A stretch of DNA of 64,000 bases from Polytrichum commune (GCA_950295325.1 OX485806.1:19344001-19408000), one strand, 5' to 3'. Counted from the stretch's first letter, positions 22,931-35,496 are shown. Notes: a model not told the origin generated them from the sequence alone. Made by a program: numbers and translations.

Positions 22931-24366
22931 TAATAAAGAGAGACGTTTTACACATGCTTCTTAATAAATAATGTCATTATTTTCAATGAATATCTTTGTT
23001 ATAAATAATATTTTCAGTGAATAATGTGTGGATGAATAATGTTTTCTATATTTTTTTGTGACACTAATTTTATATTGTATAAAAATTTAGTATCACCTTC
23101 ACTAATTTTGACGCTCACTATTGAGCCCCCCTCACTAATTGGGATTAACAATGTAGTGAACTAACCCAAATGATTGAGTAATATTATGTGAGGAGGCACC
23201 CAAACGTACCTACTTTCCCTTGGACTTCCTTGGGCAATTCATGAAACTTAGTTCTAGGTAAGGCTATATAGATTACTACTAAGTGTAACTCTTGGTTTGC
23301 CCAATCGGACCTCAATGATGAAATAGGGTCTTTTCACATAACCAGAAGATGAACCATTTTTTTTTCCAAGCACTTTGTGCCAAGGTGCGTGGCATCTTGT
23401 CTAGCACAAACAAATGAATGAACCACACACTAAATAAATAAATAAATAATTTTATGGGATTTTTTTCGGCCACCAAAATCAAGGACTTTCAGACATTTCG
23501 TCCGGAAGTGTCATAAGGTTGCCTCCTTCTTGTCATGTCAGCACATGAGAATCGCAACTCTAAGTGAGCCCAAATACCAACTTGAATAGTGCATATAATT
23601 CACCATTGCCGCTCCCTTGCCTTTCTTATCCCTCACATGAATAAGTATGAAATAGTGTATTTAGCATCATTTATTATTTGAAATTGTAGAACAATATTAC
23701 TTTTTAATATGAATGTAATTCTTTACCAAGTAAAGTTGTTCTCTAGAATGTCCAAACAACCACATCGACTTATTTTGGCAAAAAATGACATATACACTAA
23801 ATAGTTATAGCATGGCGTAATTCCAAATAGTAAGTGACACTCAGTAGGATTGGAGACTTTTTTGAGAGAGAGGGAGTCATCGCATAGCAGCGTACCTCTC
23901 ATCCACCCAACATAAAGCTATAGGATAGCATGCAACCCCGAGGTCAATATTTCTAGTCGATGAGACATCGGAATTACCTTCAACGACCTCGAGTTCGTCT
24001 GATCGAAGTCACTTCAGATGAATTGGCTACAAACCTATGGGGATGGGGGTCAAGATTTATGTTGGATGGATGAGAGGTATGCTCGTGATAGAGAACGCCC
24101 TCCGACCAAGGCATTCCATGAACAATGGCAAGCCTCAAAGTGGGAGCCCGAGGACAAGGCCATTATTCACGGACTGCCTTGGTCCAAGGACGTTACCGAA
24201 CATAAAAATCAAAAATCATAGTTTAACCATTTGGATACGTATCAAAATCAACTGGTGATATGCCGTGAAATTTGAAGTCCCACCATGATACACGGCAAGA
24301 AACTACAGCTTGTAAGGCGCCCGCTTATAGCCAAGGAGATCTGAGGCAGGGCTTTTATGCATACTA
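22931..24366. other. Spacer with a repeat shared with 54.6-55.1 kb
   Basis: 23060-23530 is similar to 54635-55105 (shared 'TTAGTATCACCTTCACTAAT', 'CTTGGACTTCCTTGGGCAAT', 'ATCAAGGACTTTCA'). 23700-23870 resembles 9770-9890. The segment 23870-24366 is unassigned. No gene supported. Confidence 0.6.
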
Positions 24367-24596
24367 TAAGAGCCACTTCACACACGAGACTGAGAGCCCG
24401 TGACCAGTACACTTTAAGCACTCTTTGGTGGAAAACGCCGAGCCGGTCTAAGTTCGCTTCACACTACGCTTGAGGTACCAACATGGTAAGTGGATGCAAG
24501 ATGGATGTGAAGTCTACATGGATTCCTACATGGCATCGAATGGATCATGTTCATGGTCACTGGATTTTTTTTCAAAAACCATCTCTTGGAGGTAGG

Positions 24597-26441
24597 TGTG
24601 AGCCCAAAAGGGTGCCCACATTTAGTCTTAGACCCTTGAAACGTTAGTTGATGCACTTTGAAGTAGCATGTTACTTCACAAAAATATAAAAAGAGTGAAA
24701 TGTTAGTCTTAGAAGTACCATGTTGTAAGAGGCTAGGATGTGAGTTGTTATTGTGTTTTTACCTTCGGAAGGATTTGAGTGAATGAGGATAGGTAAGGAG
24801 AACTTGGATTGAGTAGTTAGTGAGTAGGCTAGTACAAATGGATGGAGACAACCAAAATGACTCAAGAGGCAAGTGCATTCGAATTGGGATGAATGGAGGA
24901 TCACATGGAGCGCACAAGTGGACCACCTCATCATGGCCACTTAATGGGGAAGGCCCAAGGAAGAATGCAAGGTGGAGGATAAGCAAATTCTCAAAGCACC
25001 AATCAAATCACGAGTTAAGCATCGTGGTTTGAATTAAGTGGTGAGCGACGATTTGGGAAAGTAAGGGGAGAAAGTTATGGCGGCGGAAAGCGAAGGAGGC
25101 TAAGTTTGGGTTGAAGCATCCCAAGTTTGGTAAAGTGTGGTAGGTAGAAAGCCAAGGCTAGTTAAATGTTCGAATTAGGATCCTTGTTGATCATTTGAGG
25201 GAGGAAGGCTTAGAAGATAGGATTGGCGCCTACTAAGTAGGAGGAAATCTCAAGGGCTTATCGTGAGCCTTGAGGGTGCTCACCCCCTCAAGCTTACTAT
25301 ATAATCCCTCATTCTTCCCTCACTCATCCTCTCTTTCCTTTGTGCTCCAAGGCACCCCACGAGTTATAAGTGTGGGTGTGGGAAGCCATATTGGAGCACA
25401 TGTGTGTGCTTAGTTTTTAGTTTGAGAGCCAAGGCTTGTTAGCCTTGAAGAGGGCTTGACCTCTTGGTAGAATTAGTGTTGACGTGAAGGATTTTAAAGT
25501 TAATTCATGATTCCAATTTGTGGTACTTAAAGTTCATGTTTTGAATACACGTGGTTGCAAGTTCCATGTTTAAGAGTTGAGCACTTGATGTTGTGATGAG
25601 TGCAAAAATATACTTGTGTGGATTAGTTAGTCTTAGTGAAGTTAGGAAATTCTCTCTCCCCCTCTCCTCTCTAGGATTTTAGGATTTTAGGATTAGAGAA
25701 GAATTGTGTGATTAGAAAGGGGTTGTTAGTAGAATTAGGGAAATTAGGTAGGAAGATTAGTTAAGGGCTTGAATAATTAGTGAAGTAGTTGGGTATTACA
25801 ACTACAAAGTTGTGGGTTCATGAAGGAGCTGGGTTTATGAAGGAGCTGGGTTTGTTTAGTTAGAAAGTAAAGAGCTGGGTTTATGAAGGACCTGGGTTTG
25901 TTTAGTTAGAAGCTAAGGAGCTGGGTTCATGAAGGAGCTGGGTTTATGAAGGAGCTAGGTTTATGTAATTAGAAAGTAAAGAGATGGGTTCATGAAGGAG
26001 CTTAGTAGATAGCCTACCTAATTAGCTCATAGACAAGTAGTTAGTTACATTATGCTAGTTAGTGTTATGTGTGGCTTTCACAAGTAAATGTATTTGAGAT
26101 TGACTATAGAGAATAGTGTTTTTTTTAACACTTGCATCCTCTCTTTAAAAATAAACCATGTGCACAACTTAATGGAGAATGTGGAGCACTCTCGCGATGG
26201 CAAGACAAAGGAAGCAAAGACCAAAGGTGCGAGGGAGAGATTGACATAAGTCACATAAGTATTTCTTAATACTTAAAGGCTTATGTACGGTATGGAGACA
26301 CCAATTAAATCCAAGACCACTTGAAGGGTGAACCTTGCACTATGGACTCATCCAAGTCCAAATCCAATACCGCGGAGGAATGTGAGCCCAAACCCACTAC
26401 TCGGACTACGGACGCTTAAGGGTGGGGGGTTTGGCCTCACA
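24597..26441 (+). repeat. 5' LTR of the gypsy element
   Basis: 1,845 bp, beginning TGTGAGCCCAAAAGG and ending GGCCTCACA. A TATA box (TATATAA) lies at 25298-25304. A minisatellite built on 'ATGAAGGAGCTGGGTTTATG' units occupies about 25816-26005. Confidence 0.96.
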
Positions 26442-27350
26442 TAATTGGTGCGTCCGCCGGGAGCGAAGCGGAAGGTAGTTACAAGACTTGGAGGCGACTA
26501 GGAGACTTGGAGGCAACTAGGAAAAATTGGAGACACAAACTTGAGAGAAGGGAAGGAGCACCCGAAATTCGGTAAGTATTCTCTCTTTGGGTTACATTTG
26601 AATTCATTGTATTTCAACTATTCCTTGGAATGAATTGCATTGTCAATTACGCAAATTCATTTTTGAGGAAGGAGCGCGGCGAAGGGACGTCCTCAACCTT
26701 TTTGGGGATTTGCTAAGAACTTAAAAGGAACCTATAACCGAGTAGCTCATTAAAACATTAGAGGGTAAATTCACCTTAGGACATTGAACTTTGAAACTCA
26801 CCTCGGGGTGAGTCTCAAAGTTTTGGGAGTTGTCATTTCATGCTCTAGATTAAATTAATATTTCACAAAGTTTATGGTGTTGTTACATTGAGTCACGATT
26901 GAGGGGAGTGCTAACTCACAGGGGGATGCGATTGCTCAAGGTATGTTTATTTCTTCAAAGTGAACTCATTAACTAATTAAGGAATGCCTTTTGTACTCGT
27001 GATTGTTGTTATCCGTTGTAGAGGGTAATTCCCGAATTGTGGATGGTGTGAGAAGTTGAAGGGTGAAGCCTCGACTTTTAACATAATCTACTCGGAAGGT
27101 CACCCCCTCACAATCGGTATTGTGGTGAGTGTTAATTTGCGGGAAGGTGCGGAGGTGATGCTCCGACTTAACCAAAAAATTAACATGAACATGCCTATCC
27201 CCTATTGGGATTCTTTCACCTAAGTGGGCTTGCAGGTTCTTTTCCTCACCTCCTAAAAAAATTATAACCACACCAAGACAAGTGAAAATATTAAGAGGGG
27301 AATTGCTAGGATTATGTGTGGTCAAGTGAGGGTCGATCGATTCTTATGGA

Positions 27351-30300
27351 ATGCAAGGTAGGACTCGCTCACAAAAACCAAGTTTGATAGTAGGACTAGA
27401 GAAATCTACTCGAAAGAGGCGGTCCTCTAAAATCAGTGATAGATTAGAACAAGATAATGTTAGAATAGAGAGTTGTTTGAACGTCGAACCTAGGACTAGG
27501 TCAATTCTAGACACCTTAGAACTTGGAGCTCAACTTGAAGAGGAGATCACTCCCTCCAAATTGAGTGGTGAAACTTCTTCGGAAAATTACACACTTAGAG
27601 AAGAATTCCCGGTAGAAGTTGATAGGGGATTGTTGAATAGTTCACCGGTCACCATGGCCGAGGAACGGGGGATGGATCCACCACCCATACCCCCAATTCC
27701 GCCCATACCTCCTATACCTCCAATAGACCCATTGGTTAGGCCAAGAGGCCTACCAATTGTGGTTCCACAAAATTTAGCGGCGATGGATATGCCATCTCAT
27801 CTCCCTAAATTTTATGGGACCAAGGATGAGGACCCCTCTCGGCACATGGAACGGTATATCGAACGGTTGGCTAGCTTCCTCATAACCGACCCGGGTTATT
27901 GGTTAGTGTGGTTTCCTACCACTCTAGAGGGGGAAGCCTATGAATGGTATCGGGATCATGCCGAGGGACATTTTAGGGGATGGGAACAATTACAAAGGGA
28001 GTTTCTTAACGAATTTAGGCCGGAAGTGGGTCAAAGTACCGCATTAAGGGCATTGTCGTCATTGAAGCAAGGAAGGGAGGAAGAAATTTCGGCTTACATT
28101 AGGAGGTTTGATTTAGTGTGCACTAGATTTGTGGGTACCATGCTCAACGACGACACGCTAAAGCAATTTTTCATTCAAGGGTTTTTTAAGTCCGGAACTA
28201 TTAGGGGTGTTCTAGAAAGGAATCCCTTGACCTTGGCGGATGCCAAGCGTGCGGCTAGAGATATTGAAAACTTGGATAAAGATCACGAAAGGCTATGGAG
28301 AAGGGAGGATGAATTGATCCCACAATTCATCCCCATACGCCCTAGGGTGGTAGCGGTAGAACCCGCTAAGTATGAGAACCAAATTCCATATGCCATTGTG
28401 GACACCGGTCCCCGACCTTTAGCGGTTAGGGAACCGGCACCTCTTTTGGCATTACCGGCCCCTAGAACGGATCCACACTTGGAGGAGGTTGAGAGAAGAC
28501 TAGGTGCTAGCCAACTAGGATTCCAAGAGGCTATGATAAAACAAATGCAAAGCCTCACGGATCAAATGTCATTAATGATCCGGAGTCAACAACCGGGGCC
28601 TCCACCCCCGGTTGAGTCGGGTAGGCATTCTTCCGGATTATGGTGTGTCCAATGTGGCCAACCGGGCCACACGCGTCAATTTTGTAGAAGTGGACAAAAC
28701 CGTGACCAAAGAGGAAACGGTAACCCACCTCAACAAAATCAACGAGGTCAAGCGCCACCTCACTATGGAAATGGAAGCAATAGAGGACCACAACCTAGAG
28801 GGCAAGGTGGCCAAAATTTAGAGAAGAAGGAATTTCATCCCTTTTGTGGAAGGTGGCACGCTCAAGGACAATGTTGGTCCGAAGGTCAAGAGTTTAATTG
28901 TAGCAATTGTGGAGGAAGTCATCCCTCGGATACGTGTCGCCAACCGGACAAAATAATTAATGTCCCTTACCCGGTGGCTAATCCACGACAACAAGCAAGG
29001 GATAATATGCGAGGTGCTAGGCCACAAGGAGTACCGGCCAATGAACTTAGGCCACCTAACTTATACTATGACCATAGTAATGCTAGGCAAACTTTTCATC
29101 CACCGGCGGGCTTGCAAACTACAACCGGTTACATTCCAATACAAAATAGACAAGGAGTTCCACCTAATGGTAGTAACGGGAGACAAGCGCCTCCAACGGA
29201 TCCGGGACCATCTAACTCCCAAGATGTTAGGTTCATGGATGGAGTGTTGGAGGCCACATGTGATGACATGCTTCCTCTCCCAACGAGAATTGGAGAGGAG
29301 CAAAGTCAATGGCCTCCTCACACCAATGCTATTACATATGAGTTAGTGAAGGGTAAGGGTGTGGTTGAAGAAGCACCTGCACTAGCGGTAACTACTAGGG
29401 CTAGGAGAGGGGATGCCCCGTTGGAGGTAGGAATAGGAGAGCAAGGAAATTACTCTTCGGATGAAGAGATTAATCTCTCCGAGTTGGATAGGGTAGCTAG
29501 AAGAGCTACTAAGGATGTGGAGAGGGAAAATATAATTTTACAAGATAGGGATAGGACTAATGCGGTACATGACTTGGATAATAGCGATGTGGGTGAATGG
29601 GAAGGACCGGGGGTTCCCGTAGACGAATTCGACGTAGTGGGTAATTCTAAGGTGGAAAGATCTACCGGGTACGACTTGTGGGCGGACCTTAGTACACTCA
29701 AGGCGGATATTACTTTCGGCCAACTATTGGAAATTTCACCCACGGCAAGGAAAACATTAAAGGAGGGAATGCCGGTACACAAGAGGATGAGGAAGGTGAA
29801 AGCTAAAATAGCCGCTAGGATCCAATCACAAGGTGGAAGACACGTGAAAGCTATAGAAATAGAAGTTGTTATAGTAGATAAGGTGGTTCCTAATGTGCTA
29901 GTCGACGGAGGGAGTAGTCTAAATATACTACCGGAGGATACTATGAAAAAATTGGGACTTGGACTCACGGGGCCTTCACCTTTGGTCATAAATATGGCAA
30001 ATCAAAGTTCGACTACGCCTTTGGGGATGATCAAGGATTGTAGAATGACTACGGGAGGTGAGGAGTACTTGGTCACCTTCCATGTCATTAAAATGCACTC
30101 CAACAAGGACACCTTCCCCATTTTGCTAGGTAGGCCTTGGTTGCGGATGGCGAATGCTATGGTCAATTGGGGTGGACCTAAACCATCCATCACTTATGGT
30201 CCGGAGGGTAATAGGGTCATAGTGTCCATTGGTTCATTAGAAGGATGGATGAAGAAGGAGATGTATTTGCCATTGGAGAAGGAAATCGATGACTTAAACG

Positions 30301-33300
30301 AGAATGAGATTGGCAAGGCATTGGTGGGAGTCGTCCATCCCGAAGGTCAAAGGGTTGTTATAGATTCGGGCTCGGGAAGTCTAGGTCCTAATTTTTACAA
30401 TTATGGGGATAATGGGGATTATGCCCAATGGCTAAGGGAGTACCCCGAGTCCGAGGTTGATGTAATGGTTACATTTCACCAAGTAGGCTTAGGGAGTGAA
30501 TTTCCTAGTGTTAGTTTAGGAGAGGGCTCATTGTTGGAGCCATGTGAGGTGCTCACCGAGGAAGAGTGGGTTAGCGGTGGGTTAACACCTTGGGTAGATG
30601 ACGTGGAAGAGGGTGAGGTTAGTTTAATTCATGTAGATGGGACTCAAGAGGAGGATGTGATTATTGAGTCATCGAAATTGGAGGAGCCTTTACATTTCAA
30701 GACCACGTCTACGGGGATAGTTGTAGGTCAAGATGTGAAAGATTACCCCAATGTGCCTTCCGATTGGTATCGGAACAAAGAGGAGCAAGCACATGTGTCG
30801 GAAGCGGATTGGCGGTACGTGGATGTGAAATTAAAGAATGGAAAAACCCGACAAATGAAGATGGGCTCCAAATTGGGGGAGAAAGAGGTTAGGGAATATA
30901 GCAATTTGGTGGATGAGTTTAGTGATACTTTTGCATGGTCCTACGATGAGCTTAAGGGAATTCCTAGGGAAATGGTAGAGCACCGGATTCCTTTAATTCC
31001 GGGGGCGAGGCCAATTAGACAAAAGGAGAGGAGGATGAATCCTCAATTGCAATTGTTGGTGAAAGCGGAATTGGAAAGGTTATTGAAGGCCGGGTTTATC
31101 AAGCCGGTGGAAATCACGGATTGGGTTTCTCCTATGGTCTTAGTAAAGAAAAAAAATGGGAAATTAAGGGTTTGTGTCGACTATAGGAAATTGAATTCGT
31201 GCACACAAAAGGATCACTTCCCCTTACCTTTTATCACCTTGTTGCTTGAGGAGGTTGGAGGTCATTCGCGATATACCTTTATGGATGGGTATGCGGGTTA
31301 TAATCAAATTTCCATAGCCCTCCAAGATATCCATAAAACGGCTTTTACTACACCTTGGGGTACTTTTGTGTGGGTAGTGATGCCATTTGGGTTATGTAAT
31401 GCCCCGGCTACTTTCCAACGATTAGTAATGTATATCTTCACCGACTTGTTGTTCAAATCCATGACCGTCTTTGTGGACGATTTTAGCACACAAAGTAATG
31501 TGGATGATCACCTACATTGTGTTAGGGAGGCATTGGTTAGGTGTAGGAAGATGAGGTTAGCATTGAACCCGGATAAGACATTTTTGGGAGTGAATAAGGG
31601 AGTGTTGTTGGGTTATGTTGTTAGTGAGAAAGGTAGAGAACCCGATCCGGATAAGATTGCGGCCATAAGCGACTTGGCAACTCCAACCAATTCCAAGGGG
31701 ATCTCTAAGTTGTTAGGACATGTGGGATGGTACCGGGAACTTATTCCTAATTTTTCAAAGATAGCGGTGCCCATTACCCATTTGCTCAAAAAGGATGTCA
31801 AATTCGAGTGGACGGATGCTTGTCAAAAAGCCTTTGAGGAATTGCGGGATAGGTTGAGCACCTATCCGGTGTTGATACCACCCAATTGGGGTAAACCTTT
31901 TCACGTCTATTGTGATGCTAGTAATGTGGCAATAGGGAGTGCGCTTTGTCAAGCAACGGGAGAAAAAGAGAAGGATCAACCTATAGCTTATGCGAGTAAG
32001 CAATTGACCCCCGCCGAAAGAAACTACTCTACAACGGAGAGGGAGTGCCTAGCCATGGTGTTTTCCGTTAAAAAGTTTAGGCATTACCTCATGTGCAACC
32101 CGGTTGTATTTTTTGTTGACCACATGGCTATCAAGTATCTAATTAACAAGGCGGAGTTAAGTGGTAGGTTAGCTAGGTGGGTTTTGTTATTAGAAGAATT
32201 CGACTACACGGTGGAATATAAACCGGGTCGTATGCATTTACAAGCGGACCACTTGTCTAGGTTGTCGGAGGAGATAGGAAAAAATCCGGTAAATGATATG
32301 TTAGTAGATGATATCCTCTTTGTGGTCACTTCTACACCGGAGTGGTATGCGGGCATAGTGGAATTTCTAACAACCCACAAGTTGCCCAAAGAGTGGACAA
32401 AAGAAGAGAGAAGGAAGGTGAGGGTAAATAGTAGGCAATTTGTTGTAGTGGGCCATAGGTTGTTTAGAAGGGGGTCCGATGGTATTTTACGACGATGCGT
32501 GTCAAAAACGGAGGTTGAAGCGATTTTAATCGCTTGCCACGATAGCGCTTGCGGCGGTCACTTCTCGGGTCAACTCACCGGGCAAAAAATACTTAGAGCG
32601 GGCTACTTTTGGCCTACACTATTTAAGGACGCCCATGACTATGTAAGGAAATGCGACGCTTGCCAACGGTATGCCCGAGACGACCTTAGAATGGAGATGC
32701 CTTTACATGTATCATTACCCTTAATTCCTTTCGAAAAATGGGGCATCGACTATGTGGGTGAGGTCCATCCCCAATCTTCAAAAGGAATGAAATATATTGT
32801 GGTGGCAACCGAGTACCTCACCAAGTGGGCGGAAGCCAAAGCGGTGAAGACCGACACGGCGGAACACGCGGCAACATTTATGTACGAAAACATAATTTCG
32901 CGGTTCGGGGTGCCGAAGATCCTAGTAAGCGATAGGGGTACTCACTTTTTGAATGACTTGATTCGAGAGATGACAGAGAAATTTAAAATTGATCACCGGA
33001 AGACTACTCCCTACCACCCACAAACCAATGGACAAACGGAAAGGGTTAACGGAATTTTGGTGAGTATACTACGCAAGACGGTTATAGACTCGAAGCGGGA
33101 TTGGGATACGAAACTAACGGCGGCACTTTGGGCATACCGTACAACCTATAAGGTAACTACGCGTGCTACACCATTTTCCTTAGTCTATGGTCTTGAAGCG
33201 ACACTACCAATCGAATATGAAGTCGAGTCACTTAGGGTGGCCGTGAGTACGAGACTTACCGAAAGTCAATCCTTACGAAATCGACTAACCGATTTGGAAG

Positions 33301-33590
33301 CACTTGACGAAGGGAGGAGAATGGCGGCTCAACATATTGAGGCAATCCAAAGAAGGAGAAAGATTACTTTCGACAAACGACATAAGAGAAGGGCCCTAAC
33401 ACCGGGAATGATGGTCATGATTCAAGACGCACGAAAGCTTGAATTTCCGGCGAAATTCAATGCGGTATGGTTAGGACCTTACCTTGTCTATGAGGTCTTT
33501 CCTAATAATTCAATTCAATTGGAAACGTTGAATGGTGAGCTCTTTCCTACCCGTACATCGGGAAGTAGATGTAAGGAGTACCGAGCTTGA
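27351..33590 (+). CDS. Gag-Pol polyprotein of the Ty3/gypsy element
   Basis: A single frame of 2,079 residues. In order: a proline run (PPIPPIPPIPP) near residue 110; the gag core around 180-300 ('EWYRDHAEGHFRGW'); zinc knuckle CVQCGQPGHTRQFC near 430 and a second Cys-rich knuckle region near 500-530; aspartic protease 'VLVDGGSSLNILP' near 850; reverse transcriptase around 1220-1420 with FVDD in the place of the usual YxDD; RNase H with 'YCDASNVAIGSAL' near 1520; integrase zinc-binding region near 1725-1770 and catalytic core with 'WGIDYVGEV', 'VSDRGTHF' and 'PYHPQTNGQTERVN' to about 1905. No chromodomain is visible at the C-terminus, which argues against a chromovirus. The frame is preceded by a 0.9-kb leader. 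Confidence 0.95.
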   Translation: MQGRTRSQKPSLIVGLEKSTRKRRSSKISDRLEQDNVRIESCLNVEPRTRSILDTLELGAQLEEEITPSKLSGETSSENYTLREEFPVEVDRGLLNSSPVTMAEERGMDPPPIPPIPPIPPIPPIDPLVRPRGLPIVVPQNLAAMDMPSHLPKFYGTKDEDPSRHMERYIERLASFLITDPGYWLVWFPTTLEGEAYEWYRDHAEGHFRGWEQLQREFLNEFRPEVGQSTALRALSSLKQGREEEISAYIRRFDLVCTRFVGTMLNDDTLKQFFIQGFFKSGTIRGVLERNPLTLADAKRAARDIENLDKDHERLWRREDELIPQFIPIRPRVVAVEPAKYENQIPYAIVDTGPRPLAVREPAPLLALPAPRTDPHLEEVERRLGASQLGFQEAMIKQMQSLTDQMSLMIRSQQPGPPPPVESGRHSSGLWCVQCGQPGHTRQFCRSGQNRDQRGNGNPPQQNQRGQAPPHYGNGSNRGPQPRGQGGQNLEKKEFHPFCGRWHAQGQCWSEGQEFNCSNCGGSHPSDTCRQPDKIINVPYPVANPRQQARDNMRGARPQGVPANELRPPNLYYDHSNARQTFHPPAGLQTTTGYIPIQNRQGVPPNGSNGRQAPPTDPGPSNSQDVRFMDGVLEATCDDMLPLPTRIGEEQSQWPPHTNAITYELVKGKGVVEEAPALAVTTRARRGDAPLEVGIGEQGNYSSDEEINLSELDRVARRATKDVERENIILQDRDRTNAVHDLDNSDVGEWEGPGVPVDEFDVVGNSKVERSTGYDLWADLSTLKADITFGQLLEISPTARKTLKEGMPVHKRMRKVKAKIAARIQSQGGRHVKAIEIEVVIVDKVVPNVLVDGGSSLNILPEDTMKKLGLGLTGPSPLVINMANQSSTTPLGMIKDCRMTTGGEEYLVTFHVIKMHSNKDTFPILLGRPWLRMANAMVNWGGPKPSITYGPEGNRVIVSIGSLEGWMKKEMYLPLEKEIDDLNENEIGKALVGVVHPEGQRVVIDSGSGSLGPNFYNYGDNGDYAQWLREYPESEVDVMVTFHQVGLGSEFPSVSLGEGSLLEPCEVLTEEEWVSGGLTPWVDDVEEGEVSLIHVDGTQEEDVIIESSKLEEPLHFKTTSTGIVVGQDVKDYPNVPSDWYRNKEEQAHVSEADWRYVDVKLKNGKTRQMKMGSKLGEKEVREYSNLVDEFSDTFAWSYDELKGIPREMVEHRIPLIPGARPIRQKERRMNPQLQLLVKAELERLLKAGFIKPVEITDWVSPMVLVKKKNGKLRVCVDYRKLNSCTQKDHFPLPFITLLLEEVGGHSRYTFMDGYAGYNQISIALQDIHKTAFTTPWGTFVWVVMPFGLCNAPATFQRLVMYIFTDLLFKSMTVFVDDFSTQSNVDDHLHCVREALVRCRKMRLALNPDKTFLGVNKGVLLGYVVSEKGREPDPDKIAAISDLATPTNSKGISKLLGHVGWYRELIPNFSKIAVPITHLLKKDVKFEWTDACQKAFEELRDRLSTYPVLIPPNWGKPFHVYCDASNVAIGSALCQATGEKEKDQPIAYASKQLTPAERNYSTTERECLAMVFSVKKFRHYLMCNPVVFFVDHMAIKYLINKAELSGRLARWVLLLEEFDYTVEYKPGRMHLQADHLSRLSEEIGKNPVNDMLVDDILFVVTSTPEWYAGIVEFLTTHKLPKEWTKEERRKVRVNSRQFVVVGHRLFRRGSDGILRRCVSKTEVEAILIACHDSACGGHFSGQLTGQKILRAGYFWPTLFKDAHDYVRKCDACQRYARDDLRMEMPLHVSLPLIPFEKWGIDYVGEVHPQSSKGMKYIVVATEYLTKWAEAKAVKTDTAEHAATFMYENIISRFGVPKILVSDRGTHFLNDLIREMTEKFKIDHRKTTPYHPQTNGQTERVNGILVSILRKTVIDSKRDWDTKLTAALWAYRTTYKVTTRATPFSLVYGLEATLPIEYEVESLRVAVSTRLTESQSLRNRLTDLEALDEGRRMAAQHIEAIQRRRKITFDKRHKRRALTPGMMVMIQDARKLEFPAKFNAVWLGPYLVYEVFPNNSIQLETLNGELFPTRTSGSRCKEYRA

Positions 33591-33651
33591 CTAGGCAACT
33601 TACCCTTGGAGCAAGAGATGTTTGGATTCATCCCCCGATGGTCGCCAATTA

Positions 33652-35496
33652 TGTGAGCCCAAAAGGGTGCCCACATTTAGTCTTAGACCCTTGAAACGTT
33701 AGTTGATGCACTTTGAAGTAGCATGTTACTTCACAAAAATATAAAAAGAGTGAAATGTTAGTCTTAGAAGTACCATGTTGTAAGAGGCTAGGATGTGAGT
33801 TGTTATTGTGTTTTTACCTTCGGAAGGATTTGAGTGAATGAGGATAGGTAAGGAGAACTTGGATTGAGTAGTTAGTGAGTAGGCTAGTACAAATGGATGG
33901 AGACAACCAAAATGACTCAAGAGGCAAGTGCATTCGAATTGGGATGAATGGAGGATCACATGGAGCGCACAAGTGGACCACCTCATCATGGCCACTTAAT
34001 GGGGAAGGCCCAAGGAAGAATGCAAGGTGGAGGATAAGCAAATTCTCAAAGCACCAATCAAATCACGAGTTAAGCATCGTGGTTTGAATTAAGTGGTGAG
34101 CGACGATTTGGGAAAGTAAGGGGAGAAAGTTATGGCGGCGGAAAGCGAAGGAGGCTAAGTTTAGGTTGAAGCATCCCAAGTTTGGTAAAGTGTGGTAGGT
34201 AGAAAGCCAAGGCTAGTTAAATGTTCGAATTAGGATCCTTGTTGATCATTTGAGGGAGGAAGGCTTAGAAGATAGGATTGGCGCCTACTAAGTAGGAGGA
34301 AATCTCAAGGGCTTATCGTGAGCCTTGAGGGTGCTCACCCCCTCAAGCTTACTATATAATCCCTCATTCTTCCCTCACTCATCCTCTCTTTCCTTTGTGC
34401 TCCAAGGCACCCCACGAGTTATAAGTGTGGGTGTGGGAAGCCATATTGGAGCACATGTGTGTGCTTAGTTTTTAGTTTGAGAGCCAAGGCTTGTTAGCCT
34501 TGAAGAGGGCTTGACCTCTTGGTAGAATTAGTGTTGACGTGAAGGATTTTAAAGTTAATTCATGATTCCAATTTGTGGTACTTAAAGTTCATGTTTTGAA
34601 TACACGTGGTTGCAAGTTCCATGTTTAAGAGTTGAGCACTTGATGTTGTGATGAGTGCAAAAATATACTTGTGTGGATTAGTTAGTCTTAGTGAAGTTAG
34701 GAAATTCTCTCTCCCCCTCTCCTCTCTAGGATTTTAGGATTTTAGGATTAGAGAAGAATTGTGTGATTAGAAAGGGGTTGTTAGTAGAATTAGGGAAATT
34801 AGGTAGGAAGATTAGTTAAGGGCTTGAATAATTAGTGAAGTAGTTGGGTATTACAACTACAAAGTTGTGGGTTCATGAAGGAGCTGGGTTTATGAAGGAG
34901 CTGGGTTTGTTTAGTTAGAAAGTAAAGAGCTGGGTTTATGAAGGACCTGGGTTTGTTTAGTTAGAAGCTAAGGAGCTGGGTTCATGAAGGAGCTGGGTTT
35001 ATGAAGGAGCTAGGTTTATGTAATTAGAAAGTAAAGAGATGGGTTCATGAAGGAGCTTAGTAGATAGCCTACCTAATTAGCTCATAGACAAGTAGTTAGT
35101 TACATTATGCTAGTTAGTGTTATGTGTGGCTTTCACAAGTAAATGTATTTGAGATTGACTATAGAGAATAGTGTTTTTTTTAACACTTGCATCCTCTCTT
35201 TAAAAATAAACCATGTGCACAACTTAATGGAGAATGTGGAGCACTCTCGCGATGGCAAGACAAAGGAAGCAAAGACCAAAGGTGCGAGGGAGAGATTGAC
35301 ATAAGTCACATAAGTATTTCTTAATACTTAAAGGCTTATGTACGGTATGGAGACACCAATTAAATCCAAGACCACTTGAAGGGTGAACCTTGCACTATGG
35401 ACTCATCCAAGTCCAAATCCAATACCGCGGAGGAATGTGAGCCCAAACCCACTACTCGGACTACGGACGCTTAAGGGTGGGGGGTTTGGCCTCACA
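33652..35496 (+). repeat. 3' LTR of the gypsy element
   Basis: 1,845 bp, same length as the 5' LTR and nearly identical to it. It follows the end of the gag-pol frame by 61 bp. The minisatellite of 'ATGAAGGAGCTGGGTTTATG' units recurs at about 34871-35060. Confidence 0.96.

Larger units (their letters stand above)
24597..35496 (+). mobile_element. Ty3/gypsy LTR retrotransposon, looks whole, young
   Basis: Element of 10,900 bp with two direct LTRs of 1,845 bp (24597-26441 and 33652-35496), TGTGAG at the start and CTCACA at the end. It is flanked by a 5-bp target duplication GTAGG (24592-24596 and 35497-35501). A primer-binding-type segment (TTGGTGCGTCCGCC) follows the 5' LTR within 5 bp. One long open frame encodes gag and pol in the order protease, reverse transcriptase, RNase H, integrase, which is the Ty3/gypsy order. 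I noticed a single mismatch between the LTRs by eye, which implies a very recent insertion, thousands to tens of thousands of years at usual plant rates. I saw no break. Confidence 0.96.

Noticed and set aside
26969-27325. 118-codon minus-strand frame between the 5' LTR and gag
   Set aside because: It lies in the leader of the LTR element, has no domain and no upstream signals, and is most likely a chance opening.
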